A stretch of DNA of 64,000 nt from Aridibacter sp965216195 (lineage in GTDB: Bacteria; Acidobacteriota; Blastocatellia; Pyrinomonadales; Pyrinomonadaceae): contig OZ244151.1 of assembly GCA_965216195.1 (NCBI GenBank), positions 3,777,870 through 3,841,869 on the forward strand, given 5' to 3'. A program made the translations under genes and the position numbers. The notes under the pieces are model-generated. The model was not told where the DNA came from and ran no database searches. It saw only the letters and a program-made list of their open reading frames with translations. Positions 25,717-35,638 of the stretch are shown one piece after another. The number at the start of each line of letters is the position of its first letter. The first letter of the stretch is position 1.

Positions 25717-27072
25717 TTATTGATTCGACTTCAAATTCCTCGGAATAGTCATCAATTCCGTTTGTCGCCCATCAATGTAGTACGTCCTTTCCCCATCAAA
25801 GAAGGCATCTTCTTCAAGCATAATCCTGATTTCTTTATCCCATTCTTTAATGAAAGTTGCGGCGTTGAGCTCAATCGAATGTGCGGTGTTTTCATAGAGC
25901 GGATAATCGCCGTCAACCGGAACACCGCCTTGCTGATCCCATAGACCGATTGTTGTTCCCGCGGCGTGTCCGTGAAAACCTATTGGGTGCGTGTAAATCG
26001 CACATTTAATTTTCTCGGCTTTGCATTGATCAAGTGAGCGTTTTAGAATTTGATTTCCCGTTCGCATCTTTTTAAAATTTCCGGTCAAAATATCCTGAAC
26101 ACGGTTTCCCCGTTTGAACGCCTCGCGTAGATATTTAGGCGGCTCTTTTTCTCCGGGCTTCAAAACGTAAGCGTGCTGCTGTGTGTCGGTATTAAGACGC
26201 AGATAGGTGATCCCGAAATCGACGTGGAGCAGATCGCCGGGAAGAATTACCTGGTTTTCCGGCCGTCCGGAAAAGGCCCGTAAGTGCTCGAAGTTTTCCG
26301 GGTCTTTGCGTTGAACCGAAACCGAGGGGTGAAACCAAGTGACAACACCCGCTTTGCGAATCCGATCGCGATACCACCAAACTACATCGTCTGTCGTAGT
26401 GATCCCGGGCTGAATTACCTTCTCAGAAAATCCTTCCGCGATAATCTGCTTCGCGATGCGGACGATATTAGGGTAAACCGCCATCTCGCTCGGAGTCCGC
26501 GTTTCAAGCCAACCGATCGCGAGATTTTCGGCGGAAACAACCCGCTCGCCAAATTCCTTTGGAAGCGTGCGCATAAGGTTTCCGTAATCAGTATGAGTAA
26601 TTCCGTCTGCCAATGCATGAGCCGCAGATTTGTTTACACCAATCTTTTTCGGGTTTTTCTGAACAATAAAATCGGAGAGCGCTTTCCATTGGTTTGGCTG
26701 CTTTTCCTTGTCCCAGGCCTTCTTAAACATTTTGCCAACGGCGTAACGTGCCATCGCATAGGTCTCAATCTTCTTTCCGGCTCCCGGATCGTACATCACC
26801 AAAATCGTTGTTCGTCGCGCCGACTGCCATGTAGATGGAAGAAAGGTTTTCAGTACGGGATCTTCGTTATACTCGCGCGAGATGATTACCCACATATCGA
26901 TCCCCGTGCGGCGCATGATCTTTGGGAGAATGGTTTTAACCCGATCTTCCAGCCAAACGTCGATAACCTTTCCCCGCTCGCGCATCGAGAGAGTTTTTGG
27001 AGAATAGGAATTTTGAGCAATGGTTGAAATTGAAAACGCGAGTAAGAATAAAACTGCGATAGATTTTTTCAT
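25717..27072 (-). CDS. Secreted M24 family metallopeptidase (Xaa-Pro aminopeptidase-like)
   Basis: 451 residues from ATG 27072, which opens a signal peptide (MKKSIAVLFLLAFSISTIAQ); an ATG 39 bp earlier would add a non-signal leader. The C-terminal creatinase-fold half has the metal-ligand segments LHVDFGITYL, IYTHPIGFHGHAAG and NTAHSIELNAA. The N-terminal domain carries DMWVIISREYNEDPVL. M24 enzymes use two metal ions to remove residues before proline, though some relatives act on other bonds. It lies downstream of dapF in the same direction, separated by 118 bp. Confidence 0.85.
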   Translation of the reverse strand: MKKSIAVLFLLAFSISTIAQNSYSPKTLSMRERGKVIDVWLEDRVKTILPKIMRRTGIDMWVIISREYNEDPVLKTFLPSTWQSARRTTILVMYDPGAGKKIETYAMARYAVGKMFKKAWDKEKQPNQWKALSDFIVQKNPKKIGVNKSAAHALADGITHTDYGNLMRTLPKEFGERVVSAENLAIGWLETRTPSEMAVYPNIVRIAKQIIAEGFSEKVIQPGITTTDDVVWWYRDRIRKAGVVTWFHPSVSVQRKDPENFEHLRAFSGRPENQVILPGDLLHVDFGITYLRLNTDTQQHAYVLKPGEKEPPKYLREAFKRGNRVQDILTGNFKKMRTGNQILKRSLDQCKAEKIKCAIYTHPIGFHGHAAGTTIGLWDQQGGVPVDGDYPLYENTAHSIELNAATFIKEWDKEIRIMLEEDAFFDGERTYYIDGRQTELMTIPRNLKSNQ

Positions 27073-27190
27073 ATGTTTAACCCAAAAGAGATTTGCCCAG
27101 GAATGGCACAAATAAAAAAAGCGTTTGTTCTGATTTTCTTAAAACAATTCGCGCAGATTCGTGTAATTCGTGGGCAAAAAATATTTTTAC

Positions 27191-28018
27191 TTATAATCCT
27201 TTGTGAAACCACTCTCCGCAAAAAGCCAAATCCGCACGACCCGTAATCAACATCTCGTCATCATCTCTACAAACGGCTTCCGTTATCCCTCCTTCTGCAT
27301 GAACCGAAACCTCGCGATCAGTGCGGTCAGTAAAAGCGCTGGCGACGGCGGCCGCAATCGAACAAGTGCCTGAAGAAGAAGTTTCACCCGCGCCGCGTTC
27401 CCAGATACGGATTTCGATATTTTTGCGGTCAATAGTTTTGATAAAGACAACGTTTGTTCGCTCAGGAAAGGCTTCCGTAAAGGACTCGAGTTTTTTTCCG
27501 ATATCCCGCCAGTCAAAATCATCAAACTCATTTACAAAGATACAGCAGACAGGATTACCCACATCAAGCGAAACTATCGGAAAATCAGCAGTAAAATCCG
27601 CGATCCGCAGTCCGAGATCCTCAATTGAATGTGGTTTTCCAAGTTCGGCGAGAAACCAATAAACAGTTTCGCTTTTTTCAATCAACTCGTAATTCTTGAT
27701 TCCGCTTTTTGTTTTGAGTTTAAGGTTTTTATCTGACCAGAGCTCTTTGTAGTGGAGATAAGCCACAGCGCAGCGCGTGCCGTTTCCCGAAAAACCAGCC
27801 TCGCTTCCATCGGGATTTATTATGCGGCACGAATAATCGGCTTCCGCGCTTTCAAGTTTTTCAAGGAGCGCAATACCGTCACCGCCAACTCCCGTATTCC
27901 GATCACACATTCTTACTGTTAAATCGGGGAGATCTGCATCCTTCGGAAGGTCGTGTTTTTCGACGACAACATAATCGTTTCCAAAGCCGTGAAATTTTGA
28001 GAATTTGATTGGTTCCAT
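27191..28018 (-). CDS. dapF: Diaminopimelate epimerase
   Basis: 275 residues. DapF converts LL- to meso-diaminopimelate for lysine and peptidoglycan. The two catalytic cysteines are present: Cys83 in GNGTRCAVAY and Cys219 in SSGTCSIAAA, with the substrate segments GFGNDYVV at the N-terminus and RNTGVGGDGIALL. The gene lies 24 bp downstream of the M28-PDZ peptidase gene on the same strand. Confidence 0.95.
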   Translation of the reverse strand: MEPIKFSKFHGFGNDYVVVEKHDLPKDADLPDLTVRMCDRNTGVGGDGIALLEKLESAEADYSCRIINPDGSEAGFSGNGTRCAVAYLHYKELWSDKNLKLKTKSGIKNYELIEKSETVYWFLAELGKPHSIEDLGLRIADFTADFPIVSLDVGNPVCCIFVNEFDDFDWRDIGKKLESFTEAFPERTNVVFIKTIDRKNIEIRIWERGAGETSSSGTCSIAAAVASAFTDRTDREVSVHAEGGITEAVCRDDDEMLITGRADLAFCGEWFHKGL

Positions 28019-28042
28019 AGTCGTGGCGTTAAACCCGAAATC

Positions 28043-29974
28043 TTATTTTCTAGCCGCGGGAACCAGCTTCAACTTGACTGTTTTTCCATTTCGAACAACC
28101 GTAACTTCATAGGTTTTCCCGGGTGACATCTCGCCAAGCATAAACATATAGTCCGAAATATTGCGAATCTCTTTTCCGGCAATTTTGACAATTTTGTCAC
28201 CGCTTTTAACTCCGGCTTTTTCGGCGGCGGATCCCTTTCTAACTCCATCGAGTACCAGCCCCGTCCCGTCACTATCGGAATAGCTTGGGATGGTTCCGAG
28301 CGAAACGTTAAAACGCCTTCTTCCACCCGCCGGAGCCGAACTCTTTGCAACTTTATAGACGGGTCGTGTTGGATTTCGGTCAACTACCTTGACGATTTGC
28401 TCGACAAAGCCGGTAATTCTCTCAAGTCCATAGTAATTAATCTTTTCAGGAGTATCGGTCGGCTTGTGGTAATCCTCGTGTGTACCCGTAAAGAAAAATA
28501 GGACGGGAATTTTCTTTCCGTAAAACGATGAATGATCTGATGGTCCGAAACCGTCTTGGCTTAATTGCAGGTTGAAACGAGACGGATCTAAGACTTTTAC
28601 CGAGGCTGCGGGTTTCGTTTCGTCCGGGTATTTGGGAACAGGGAGATCACTCGGTTTCAACCCGCCAGATAAAATCTTCAGAGAATTTTTTTCTTTAACA
28701 ATTTTATTCCAATCGATTGCCGTTCCAATCCCGCCGACTGTCAACTTTCTTTCCCGAAGCCGTCCAATCATATCCATATTTACCATGGCAACGATATTCG
28801 CTAGCGGTACGGTCGGATTATTTACAAAATATTTAGAGCCTAGCAAACCCTCTTCTTCGCCTCCAAATGCCAAGAACACAAAGGTTCGCTTGTTGCTTTT
28901 GCTTTTCGAAAATCTTCTCGCGAGTTCAAGAAGAGCCGATGTGCCCGAGGCATTATCATCCGCGCCATGGTGAATATCTTTGGAGTTTGGGGCAAGACTG
29001 CTTCTTCCGCCGCGCCCGAGGTGATCATAGTGAGCACCGATCACAATTACCTCTTTCTTAAGCAAAGGATCGCTTCCCTCAAGAACGCCAATGACGTTAT
29101 ACGCTTCGACCCTTTTTCTCCTTAGTTCAATCTTTAGCCTCGCCGCCAGCGGTCTTTTGGTGGTTAGTTTCCGGCTGTCACTTCCCAATGTTTGCCGTCC
29201 GATACTCTCTGCAAGCTTTAACAGCTCATCCAATTCAGACTGCTCGACGCTTAAAATGCTTGCCGCTAGTTCCCGGGATATTAAGACGGTCGGCAGGGCC
29301 GTTTCGCCCAGGGTCGGGTTAAACAAGGATGCCAGGCTGCTTTCTTGAAAGTCCTTTGCCTTTGAGATAAGAATCAAAGCCATTGCCCCTTTCTCTTTAG
29401 CGGTGCGGGCTTTTGAATGTGCGTTAAAAAAGCCAAACTGGCTATGCGGGTTGCCGGAATCGGGGTTTTCTTCAAAAGCCAGAACTATCTTTCCCTCAAC
29501 GTCGTGCCCCCGGTAATCATCGTATCTTAGCTTTTCGGATTTGATCCCATAGCCGGCGAAAACAATCGGGGTGTATGGAAGTTTGGTGTTGCCGGAAGCC
29601 TTTAACGGTACCCAGTTTTTGCCAATCTCTCCCTCCGAAAGCTTTACTGAATCTGTAATGTTTAGCAGGTTACCCTTGCCCTGCTCGACACCGGAGATGT
29701 AAGGAAACGGCTGCATAAAACTCGGATGGGGTTCACCGTGTTCGATCTTTATGACTCCACCCTTGAGCCGGAAGCGTGCAAACATGTTGGCGACATAGCC
29801 CGCAGCGAACGTTGCTCCCTTTTCACCCGTTCGTCTTCCTTCAAGTTGGTCGGAGGCGAGGTATGAAACATGCTTACGCAGATTTTTCTGTATTTTGCTA
29901 AGGTCTTTTTCCTGAGCTGGTAGGAGTGAAACGAAAGTTACGAGGATTACAAGAATAAATAACTGCTTTTTCAT
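28043..29974 (-). CDS. Secreted M28 metallopeptidase with C-terminal PDZ domain
   Basis: 643 residues. Signal peptide 1-20 (LFILVILVTFVSLLPAQ). M28 zinc motifs: VIGAHYDHLGRGG, HHGADDNASGTSALLELA, FGGEEEGLLGS, MVNMDMIG and SDHSSFYGKKIPVLFFFTGT. A PA-like insert (about 130-260) precedes them. The last ~95 residues form a PDZ domain (GLVLDGVRKGSAAEKAGVKS and GDKIVKIAGKEI). It is probably a periplasmic or exported aminopeptidase where the PDZ domain binds peptide ends. It differs from the other M28 in the window by this PDZ domain. Confidence 0.92.
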   Translation of the reverse strand: MKKQLFILVILVTFVSLLPAQEKDLSKIQKNLRKHVSYLASDQLEGRRTGEKGATFAAGYVANMFARFRLKGGVIKIEHGEPHPSFMQPFPYISGVEQGKGNLLNITDSVKLSEGEIGKNWVPLKASGNTKLPYTPIVFAGYGIKSEKLRYDDYRGHDVEGKIVLAFEENPDSGNPHSQFGFFNAHSKARTAKEKGAMALILISKAKDFQESSLASLFNPTLGETALPTVLISRELAASILSVEQSELDELLKLAESIGRQTLGSDSRKLTTKRPLAARLKIELRRKRVEAYNVIGVLEGSDPLLKKEVIVIGAHYDHLGRGGRSSLAPNSKDIHHGADDNASGTSALLELARRFSKSKSNKRTFVFLAFGGEEEGLLGSKYFVNNPTVPLANIVAMVNMDMIGRLRERKLTVGGIGTAIDWNKIVKEKNSLKILSGGLKPSDLPVPKYPDETKPAASVKVLDPSRFNLQLSQDGFGPSDHSSFYGKKIPVLFFFTGTHEDYHKPTDTPEKINYYGLERITGFVEQIVKVVDRNPTRPVYKVAKSSAPAGGRRRFNVSLGTIPSYSDSDGTGLVLDGVRKGSAAEKAGVKSGDKIVKIAGKEIRNISDYMFMLGEMSPGKTYEVTVVRNGKTVKLKLVPAARK

Positions 29975-30002
29975 AATACGAACTTATAGAATCTGGATTA
30001 AA

Positions 30003-30605
30003 CTAAAAACTTTCTTTTAACGACTCAAACCTAGAATAGAATTCCTTAAGACGCTTAACGATCTCATCGCCTAACGTCTCAAGCGCCTTTCCGTCGTCAA
30101 TAACCCCTAGTACATTGCCGTTCTCGTAGTAAACGCGGCGCTCCAGAACTCGTTCTTCGTCGTCATTTGTTTTGTAACGGCCAAATACGAGTTTGTCGTT
30201 CTTATCAAAAAGGAACTCGTAATAGTAGTTTCGTGCTGCTGATTGTTGTTCGTGGGTGATAACAACGAGCTGGTCGGGATATGGTTCAGGATCTTCTCCA
30301 GGCCGCGGCGTCTCCCGATCCCGGTAATACCATCTGGTGCGGGTGAAGAAGGTTCCAACGGCAGCCCAGTGCCGATCAAGCTTGTTATCAATCAACTCTT
30401 TCAAGACCAAACTGCTTTCCCTACCCGCCTCTTTACTAGCATGAGCGGCGGCAATTCTTTTAAAGGTGCTTTTGTATAGCTTGTCGATACTTTCGATCTT
30501 TTTCTGCAGGATATTTTCCGTTGCTGGTTCCTGCGAAAAGACGGGTAGCGCAAAGAAGAGCCCGATCGACAGCAAAACAAAAGATTTCCTAATAAGATTG
30601 TTCAT
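30003..30605 (-). CDS. Secreted protein of unknown function
   Basis: 200 residues with a signal peptide (about 1-24, ending in LPVFSQ). The mature part is charged and mostly helical, with an aromatic central segment (FFTRTRWYYRDRETPRPG) and a beta-rich part (YYEFLFDKNDKLVFGRY). No family was recognised. It lies 20 bp downstream of the PD40 protein gene and 28 bp upstream of the M28-PDZ gene, so the three may form one exported-protein operon. Confidence 0.8.
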   Translation of the reverse strand: MNNLIRKSFVLLSIGLFFALPVFSQEPATENILQKKIESIDKLYKSTFKRIAAAHASKEAGRESSLVLKELIDNKLDRHWAAVGTFFTRTRWYYRDRETPRPGEDPEPYPDQLVVITHEQQSAARNYYYEFLFDKNDKLVFGRYKTNDDEERVLERRVYYENGNVLGVIDDGKALETLGDEIVKRLKEFYSRFESLKESF

Positions 30606-30625
30606 GGAAAATCGGTCGGTAGAAG

Positions 30626-31669
30626 CTATTCAACCCAGTCAGCGATAAAGACATTTGTATCGCCGCTTTTTGCCGCATTTCTGTTCGATGCAAAAACGAG
30701 TTTCTTACCGTCCGGCGAAAACATAGGGAACCCATCAAACGATTCGTACGTTGTGATTCGTTCGAGTCCGGTTCCATCCGTATTTATCATAAGCAGATCA
30801 AAGTTTCGCTTTCTGGTATCTTTCGCAAAGTGATTCGAAGAAAAAATTATTTTCTTCCCACTTGGATGAAAATAAGGTGCGAAAGACGCTGCGCCGAGTT
30901 TTGTTACCTGTCGTTTGTTCGAACCGTCTGCATTCATTACCCAAACCTCGAAATTGTTCGGCTCGATCAGATTGTGTTTTAGCCGATCTTTATAACGCGC
31001 AATTTCCTTTTCGGTTTTCGGATGGTAGCTGCGATAAACAATCTGTTTTCCGTCGGGGGAGAAAAACGGTCCACCGTCATAACCGAGTGCGGTTGTGAGA
31101 CGCTTTACGTTTCTGCCCTTTCGATCCATTGTGTAAATATCCAAATCGCCGTCTCGCATCGAAGTAAATACGATCGTTTTTCCATCCGGAGAGACTGTCG
31201 CTTCCGCGTCATACCCCGGTGTTTTTGTCAGTCGCTTTACTCCCTTTCCGTTTCTTTTCGCCCGGAAAATGTCGTAATCGGGATAAATCGCCCAAACGTA
31301 GCCTTTCGAAAAGTCTGGATCCGGCGGGCACTTCTTATCACCTAAGTGGGTCGAACCATAGACGATTCTTTTCCTGCTTTTGTAAAAGTAGGCACAAGTT
31401 GTTCGACCCTTTCCGGTCGAGACCATTCTTACATTTGAGCCATCAACGTTCATCGTATAGATCTGATCACAACCGCGACCGTCTCTTTTCGATTGAAAGA
31501 TCAGTTGTTTTCCATCTGACGAGAAGTAAGCCTCGGCATTCTCTCCACTGAACGTTAACTGCTTAATGTTTCTAAGGTACTTCTCACCACTAACTGACAA
31601 CTTGTCAGACTGGCCAAAAGTACCGACAACCAAAAAAAGAAAAATGCATAGAGGAATCAATGGTTTCAT
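30626..31669 (-). CDS. TolB-like PD40 beta-propeller, secreted
   Basis: 347 residues, signal peptide 1-19 (LCIFLFLVVGTFGQ). At least five WD40-like PD40 repeats are visible, each with the pattern FSPDGKxxVF or VSPDGKTIVF followed by DIYTMDRKG- or QIYTMNVDG-like strands. Propellers of this type occur in TolB and in many exported proteins and probably bind other proteins or sugars. No enzyme domain is attached. The first gene of a four-gene run (30626, 30003, 28043, dapF) on the minus strand. Confidence 0.85.
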   Translation of the reverse strand: MKPLIPLCIFLFLVVGTFGQSDKLSVSGEKYLRNIKQLTFSGENAEAYFSSDGKQLIFQSKRDGRGCDQIYTMNVDGSNVRMVSTGKGRTTCAYFYKSRKRIVYGSTHLGDKKCPPDPDFSKGYVWAIYPDYDIFRAKRNGKGVKRLTKTPGYDAEATVSPDGKTIVFTSMRDGDLDIYTMDRKGRNVKRLTTALGYDGGPFFSPDGKQIVYRSYHPKTEKEIARYKDRLKHNLIEPNNFEVWVMNADGSNKRQVTKLGAASFAPYFHPSGKKIIFSSNHFAKDTRKRNFDLLMINTDGTGLERITTYESFDGFPMFSPDGKKLVFASNRNAAKSGDTNVFIADWVE

Positions 31670-31867
31670 AAGTAATTCGCTAGATTCATAGGTTTTAAGA
31701 ATAGACTATCCTAACATTTTCACGGCGGTTTGGAGAATCGTAGTGTGTGAAATTCTCTTCAGCGAAAGTTTATTAAAACTTATGTTTTTGATACATTGGC
31801 GCAGAAAATCACGGTGAAATTTGATATATTATTTCTTACATCACATTAAAGTTTGTATCGATAGAAG

Positions 31868-32728
31868 ATGGCATTTAAGACAAAAAAAGATGTTCTTGAT
31901 TGGTTTGAAAAACAACCGCGCGCCCTATCGAATGAATTTATTGGCGAAATTCCGTGGGAGCGGGTTAAGGAATATCCGTTAAATAGAAAATTTGTCCCGG
32001 TTTTGCTGTATATGCGGGATATCGAAATTCTTACGGATATGTATCACCAGGAATTGCTGCGAACGCCGACCGGTAAGGATAAAGTGATAGGAAAGTTTAT
32101 GGAGCGCTGGGGTGTTGAGGAGATAACCCACGGCGAATTGATAAACAGGTTTCTAAACGAGGCCGGTTTTGATACGCCGGAAGACTGGAAGAGCGAAATA
32201 ACAAAAAGCGTGTCCAGGTACTATCATTTTTATGCGCGTGCGCTTACGATGATGACTAACTGTGTCGGGAAGAGTTTTACTGCAACCCACATGGCCTATG
32301 GCACAATAAACGAACTTTCAGCTGCGCAGAGTTATCGCCGTTTGATCGAAATGGCGGATCATCCTGTTTTAACACATATTTTGAAGGGTATTATTTGTGA
32401 GGAATCGGTACACACGAATTTCTACCGCAGTGTTGCATTGATTGAGCTCAAGAAAAGCGATTTTGCGCAAAAGATTGCGCGGTTTGTGATTGAGAAGTTC
32501 TGGAACCCTGTTGGAAGCGGTGCCCGCTCGAGAGATTTAACAGATTATACAATCGCGACGCTTTTTGGGGATCAGAAGGGTATCGCCTGGATTGATAAAC
32601 TGGTGACACAAAAGGTGGAAATGCTTCCGGGCTTTCAGGGGTTAAGCAAAGTAACCGACCGGATCACTGAAATTGGACGGGATGCAAAAGTACGGGGCAT
32701 TACAAAAATGCTGCCGCAAGATGTGTAA
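31868..32728 (+). CDS. Ferritin-like diiron protein, acyl-ACP desaturase-like
   Basis: 286 residues, all helical in character. Two metal-ligand motifs of the ferritin-like diiron superfamily are visible: VEEITHGELI (about 82-91) and CEESVHTNFY (about 178-187), each an E-E-x-x-H helix. The spacing and the segment EILTDMYHQELL resemble the acyl-ACP desaturase (DesA) group; other members act on quite different substrates. The gene stands alone in this direction. Desaturase activity is an inference from the fold and motifs. Confidence 0.7.
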   Translation: MAFKTKKDVLDWFEKQPRALSNEFIGEIPWERVKEYPLNRKFVPVLLYMRDIEILTDMYHQELLRTPTGKDKVIGKFMERWGVEEITHGELINRFLNEAGFDTPEDWKSEITKSVSRYYHFYARALTMMTNCVGKSFTATHMAYGTINELSAAQSYRRLIEMADHPVLTHILKGIICEESVHTNFYRSVALIELKKSDFAQKIARFVIEKFWNPVGSGARSRDLTDYTIATLFGDQKGIAWIDKLVTQKVEMLPGFQGLSKVTDRITEIGRDAKVRGITKMLPQDV

Positions 32729-32772
32729 TGATACGTGTTTATACTGTCTTGCTGTATGTAAGCTTGCTTTAC

Positions 32773-33861
32773 TTAACCGTTCTTCGAAGAGAAATCACTC
32801 ATAAATTCAACGAGAGAGTTAATGCCTTCAGTTGGAAAAGCATTGTAGATCGATGCACGAATTCCACCCACGCTGCGATGCCCTTTCAGACCGCTCAGGT
32901 CGTTAGCAGCCGCTTCTTCGGCAAACTGTTTTTCAAGCTCTTCATTAGGCAGATTAAAAGTAACATTCATTACCGAACGCGCATCTTTGTCCGCGTGTCC
33001 GCGGTAAAACCCATCGCTTGAATCAATTGCATCGTAGAGAACTTTAGCTTCGGCTGTATTTTTTTGCTCAATTTGCTCTAGCCCGCCCTTTGCCTCGAGC
33101 CATTGGCAGACAAGGTCGATTATGTAAATTCCCCATGTATTCGGCGTATTTAACATCGAACCCTTTTTTGCAATCGCACTGTAATCGAGCAACGTGTGTT
33201 GATTATCGGGCACTTTTTCGAGCATATCGTCGCGAATGATAACCAGAGTAACGCCGGAAGGACCGATATTTTTCTGAGCTCCAGCATAGATCAACGCATA
33301 TTTTTCAACGTCGATAGGCTTTGAGAGTATATTTGAAGACATGTCGCAGATAACTGGCACGCCTGATCCGTCAAGGTCATACTTAAACTCAACGCCTTCA
33401 ATGGTTTCATTAGAGGTATAGTGTAAGTAGTCTGCGTTAGTCGAGAGGCTAAGTTCGTCCTGAGTTGGAACAGATTTGAAGCCGGAATCCTCAGAATCAT
33501 AGATTGCAACCGCATTTCCTTCGCGTTTTGCCTCTTTGATGGCCTTTTTCCCCCAGGCGCCGGTCACCACATAGTCAGCCGTTTCGCCTTCCCGGAGGAA
33601 GTTTAAGGGAATCATCGAAAACTGTAGCGTTGCGCCCCCCTGCAGGAAGAGAATCTGGTAATTTTCGGGAATACTCAAAAGTTTGCGTAGGCCGGATTTC
33701 GCGCGTTCGATCACTTCATCAAACGGTTTCGAGCGATGGCTTATCTCCATAATACTCATGCCAATTCCGTTAAACGACAAAAGCTCGCTCTGAGCTTTTT
33801 CCAAAACCTCCACCGGTAAGCCGGCAGGACCGGCGCTAAAATTATAAATTCTTTTAGTCAT
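32773..33861 (-). CDS. serC: Phosphoserine aminotransferase
   Basis: 362 residues from ATG 33861, which follows TAGGAGCC and matches family starts (MTKRIYNFSAGPA); an ATG 30 bp earlier is rejected. SerC makes phosphoserine from 3-phosphohydroxypyruvate with glutamate, using PLP. Family segments: NFSAGPAGLP, EISHRSKPF, LFLQGGATLQFSMIP, the PLP lysine in YAGAQKNIGPSGVTLV and RSVGGIRASIYNAFP near the end. It converges with the ferritin-like gene with a 44-bp gap. Confidence 0.95.
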   Translation of the reverse strand: MTKRIYNFSAGPAGLPVEVLEKAQSELLSFNGIGMSIMEISHRSKPFDEVIERAKSGLRKLLSIPENYQILFLQGGATLQFSMIPLNFLREGETADYVVTGAWGKKAIKEAKREGNAVAIYDSEDSGFKSVPTQDELSLSTNADYLHYTSNETIEGVEFKYDLDGSGVPVICDMSSNILSKPIDVEKYALIYAGAQKNIGPSGVTLVIIRDDMLEKVPDNQHTLLDYSAIAKKGSMLNTPNTWGIYIIDLVCQWLEAKGGLEQIEQKNTAEAKVLYDAIDSSDGFYRGHADKDARSVMNVTFNLPNEELEKQFAEEAAANDLSGLKGHRSVGGIRASIYNAFPTEGINSLVEFMSDFSSKNG

Positions 33862-34081
33862 TAAATAGGCTCCTAAAACAAAAAAGGTCAAAAAATGAAG
33901 GCAAAGAATAACATAAGTAATGAGTAGAGCTAAGCAGTCGGCATCGGGCCGAAAAAATCCTTTGGAAAACCGCAGAAAAATGGGTTATTATTAAGCAATA
34001 TTTAACAACTTAGTAGCCGAAAACAGCATCTGAAATAGCGGCTTTTATTACACAACTTTTTTTGGTTTTTGGAGGATATTG

Positions 34082-35371
34082 ATGTTTCGTAAAAATCGTA
34101 TTAGCTTTTTGTTTATTTTGATCGGTTTGGCTGCCTTTGGTTTGCCGCCAGCGTTTGCCCAAGATACTACTACTATAAGCGGAGTTGTGAAGCTCAAGAA
34201 AGATGGTGCTTCAAAACCGGTTGGAGGTATAACGGTCGGTTGTTATAACCTGTCGGATTTTACTGCCAAGACCAATATTCCGTGTAAATCCACTACAAGC
34301 GATGTGGAGGGTAAATTTACCTTGTCCGGCCTTGATGCTGCGTCAAAGTATATTTTAGCTATTTCGGGTCCCGGTATCGAGGGTAGCGTGACGCTGCCGG
34401 TGAAACCGGGGAGTAAAGACCAGCAGATTACAGTATTGCCAGGAGAGGGCAAGCCACTTTCAAAACTAGAAGTTTGGAGCGGATATGCAAATGGCGGGAC
34501 ATCATCTGATCAAAAAAAAGCCAAAGTATTACTCGATGCGGAAATAGCCGCGAGATCCGAAAGCAATGAGAAAATCCAGCAAAAGAATGAAACGATTCAA
34601 GCATCACTGACGGCAGGAAATAATGCTTTTAATAGCGGCAATTATGATCTTGCTATTGTCAAATATGAGGAAGGCATCCAGGCTGATCCCGAGTTTATCG
34701 GCAGTGCACCGATATTACTTAACAATAAAGGCGCAGCTTTAAAGAAGAGAGCTGTTAATAATTACAATGCCGCGATAAAAAGCAAGGATTCGGACCAGAT
34801 TGAGCGGTCAAAAGTCGCTACGTTAAGAGACCTTTCGGAGTCACTTAATTCGTTTAGTAGGGCGTATTCGATTCTTTCAAAGGCACCTGCTTCCGAGATT
34901 TCCAATCAGGCCAATCATAAAAAGACGGTGTTTACTTCGTTGGATGGGGGAAGAGATGCGATTAGGATAATGTCGGTAGTTCAATTGGCTGATCCTGAAA
35001 GAAACGATGCTGCAAAGCTTCTTACTTCTAAATACATTGAAGCGGTTTCTGAAAAACCGAAGAAAGGCGAAGCACTAAATAATCTTGCGAAGTATTTGAT
35101 GTTTGCTTATGACTACGAAGGTGCAGCGGCACAGTTTAAGAAGGCATTGGCGTTTTCTCCAAAAAACCCGGATATTCTTGCTAATTTAGGAATTTCTCTC
35201 TACACGGCGGCAGCTATAAGTAACAGCCGTCAGCAAAAGCAAGAGAGTTTGAACTACCTTTCAGCTTATCTGAAAATTGCCCCGAAAGATCATAAAATGC
35301 GTTCCGGGGTGGCTGAGACCGTCAAAGACTTAACTACAAAAGACAAACTTAAGCCACAAAAACTTAGGTAG
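34082..35371 (+). CDS. Secreted TPR protein with N-terminal CNA-B-like domain
   Basis: 429 residues from ATG 34082, 6 bp after a GGAGG ribosome-binding site. Signal peptide about 1-26 (LIGLAAFGLPPAFAQ). Residues about 30-125 look like a carboxypeptidase-regulatory/CNA-B fold (TISGVVKLKKDGASKPVGGI and GKFTLSGLDAASKYILAISG). Then come tetratricopeptide repeats, e.g. AGNNAFNSGNYDLAIVKYEE and the late NLAKYLMFAYDYEGAAAQFK. Such proteins are usually outer-surface or periplasmic scaffolds. A terminator follows, so it is separate from pilB. Confidence 0.82.
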   Translation: MFRKNRISFLFILIGLAAFGLPPAFAQDTTTISGVVKLKKDGASKPVGGITVGCYNLSDFTAKTNIPCKSTTSDVEGKFTLSGLDAASKYILAISGPGIEGSVTLPVKPGSKDQQITVLPGEGKPLSKLEVWSGYANGGTSSDQKKAKVLLDAEIAARSESNEKIQQKNETIQASLTAGNNAFNSGNYDLAIVKYEEGIQADPEFIGSAPILLNNKGAALKKRAVNNYNAAIKSKDSDQIERSKVATLRDLSESLNSFSRAYSILSKAPASEISNQANHKKTVFTSLDGGRDAIRIMSVVQLADPERNDAAKLLTSKYIEAVSEKPKKGEALNNLAKYLMFAYDYEGAAAQFKKALAFSPKNPDILANLGISLYTAAAISNSRQQKQESLNYLSAYLKIAPKDHKMRSGVAETVKDLTTKDKLKPQKLR

Positions 35372-35392
35372 AAAGTAAGGCTAATTATAAGC

Positions 35393-35424
35393 AGGCGTAT
35401 GGTTTTAAGCCGTACGCCTTTTTT
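35393..35424 (+). terminator. Rho-independent terminator after the TPR gene
   Basis: A 10-bp AGGCGTATGG/CCGTACGCCT stem (one G-U) followed by six T. Confidence 0.88.
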
Positions 35425-35504
35425 GTTTAGCTACCAGAAATAGCTTTGAAATTACACGCCAATTACGAATAACTCTAATTTTCCACAAAATTCCAAAAAG
35501 TTTC

Positions 35505-35533
35505 TTGACATACCAACGACAAACCTTTACTAT
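35505..35533 (+). promoter_or_regulatory. Promoter of the pil operon
   Basis: Consensus TTGACA, 17-bp spacer, TACTAT; 106 bp upstream of pilB. It gives a single start for pilB, the Arg/Tyr-rich gene, pilT and pilC. Confidence 0.75.
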
Positions 35534-35638
35534 CTATATTTAACAGTGCACAACACTGTTTAATTCAATAGCTTCCATTACCGTGCTCCTTCTCATTACT
35601 CACTTTCCAATATACGTAAACGGAGTTTATTCAAATAA

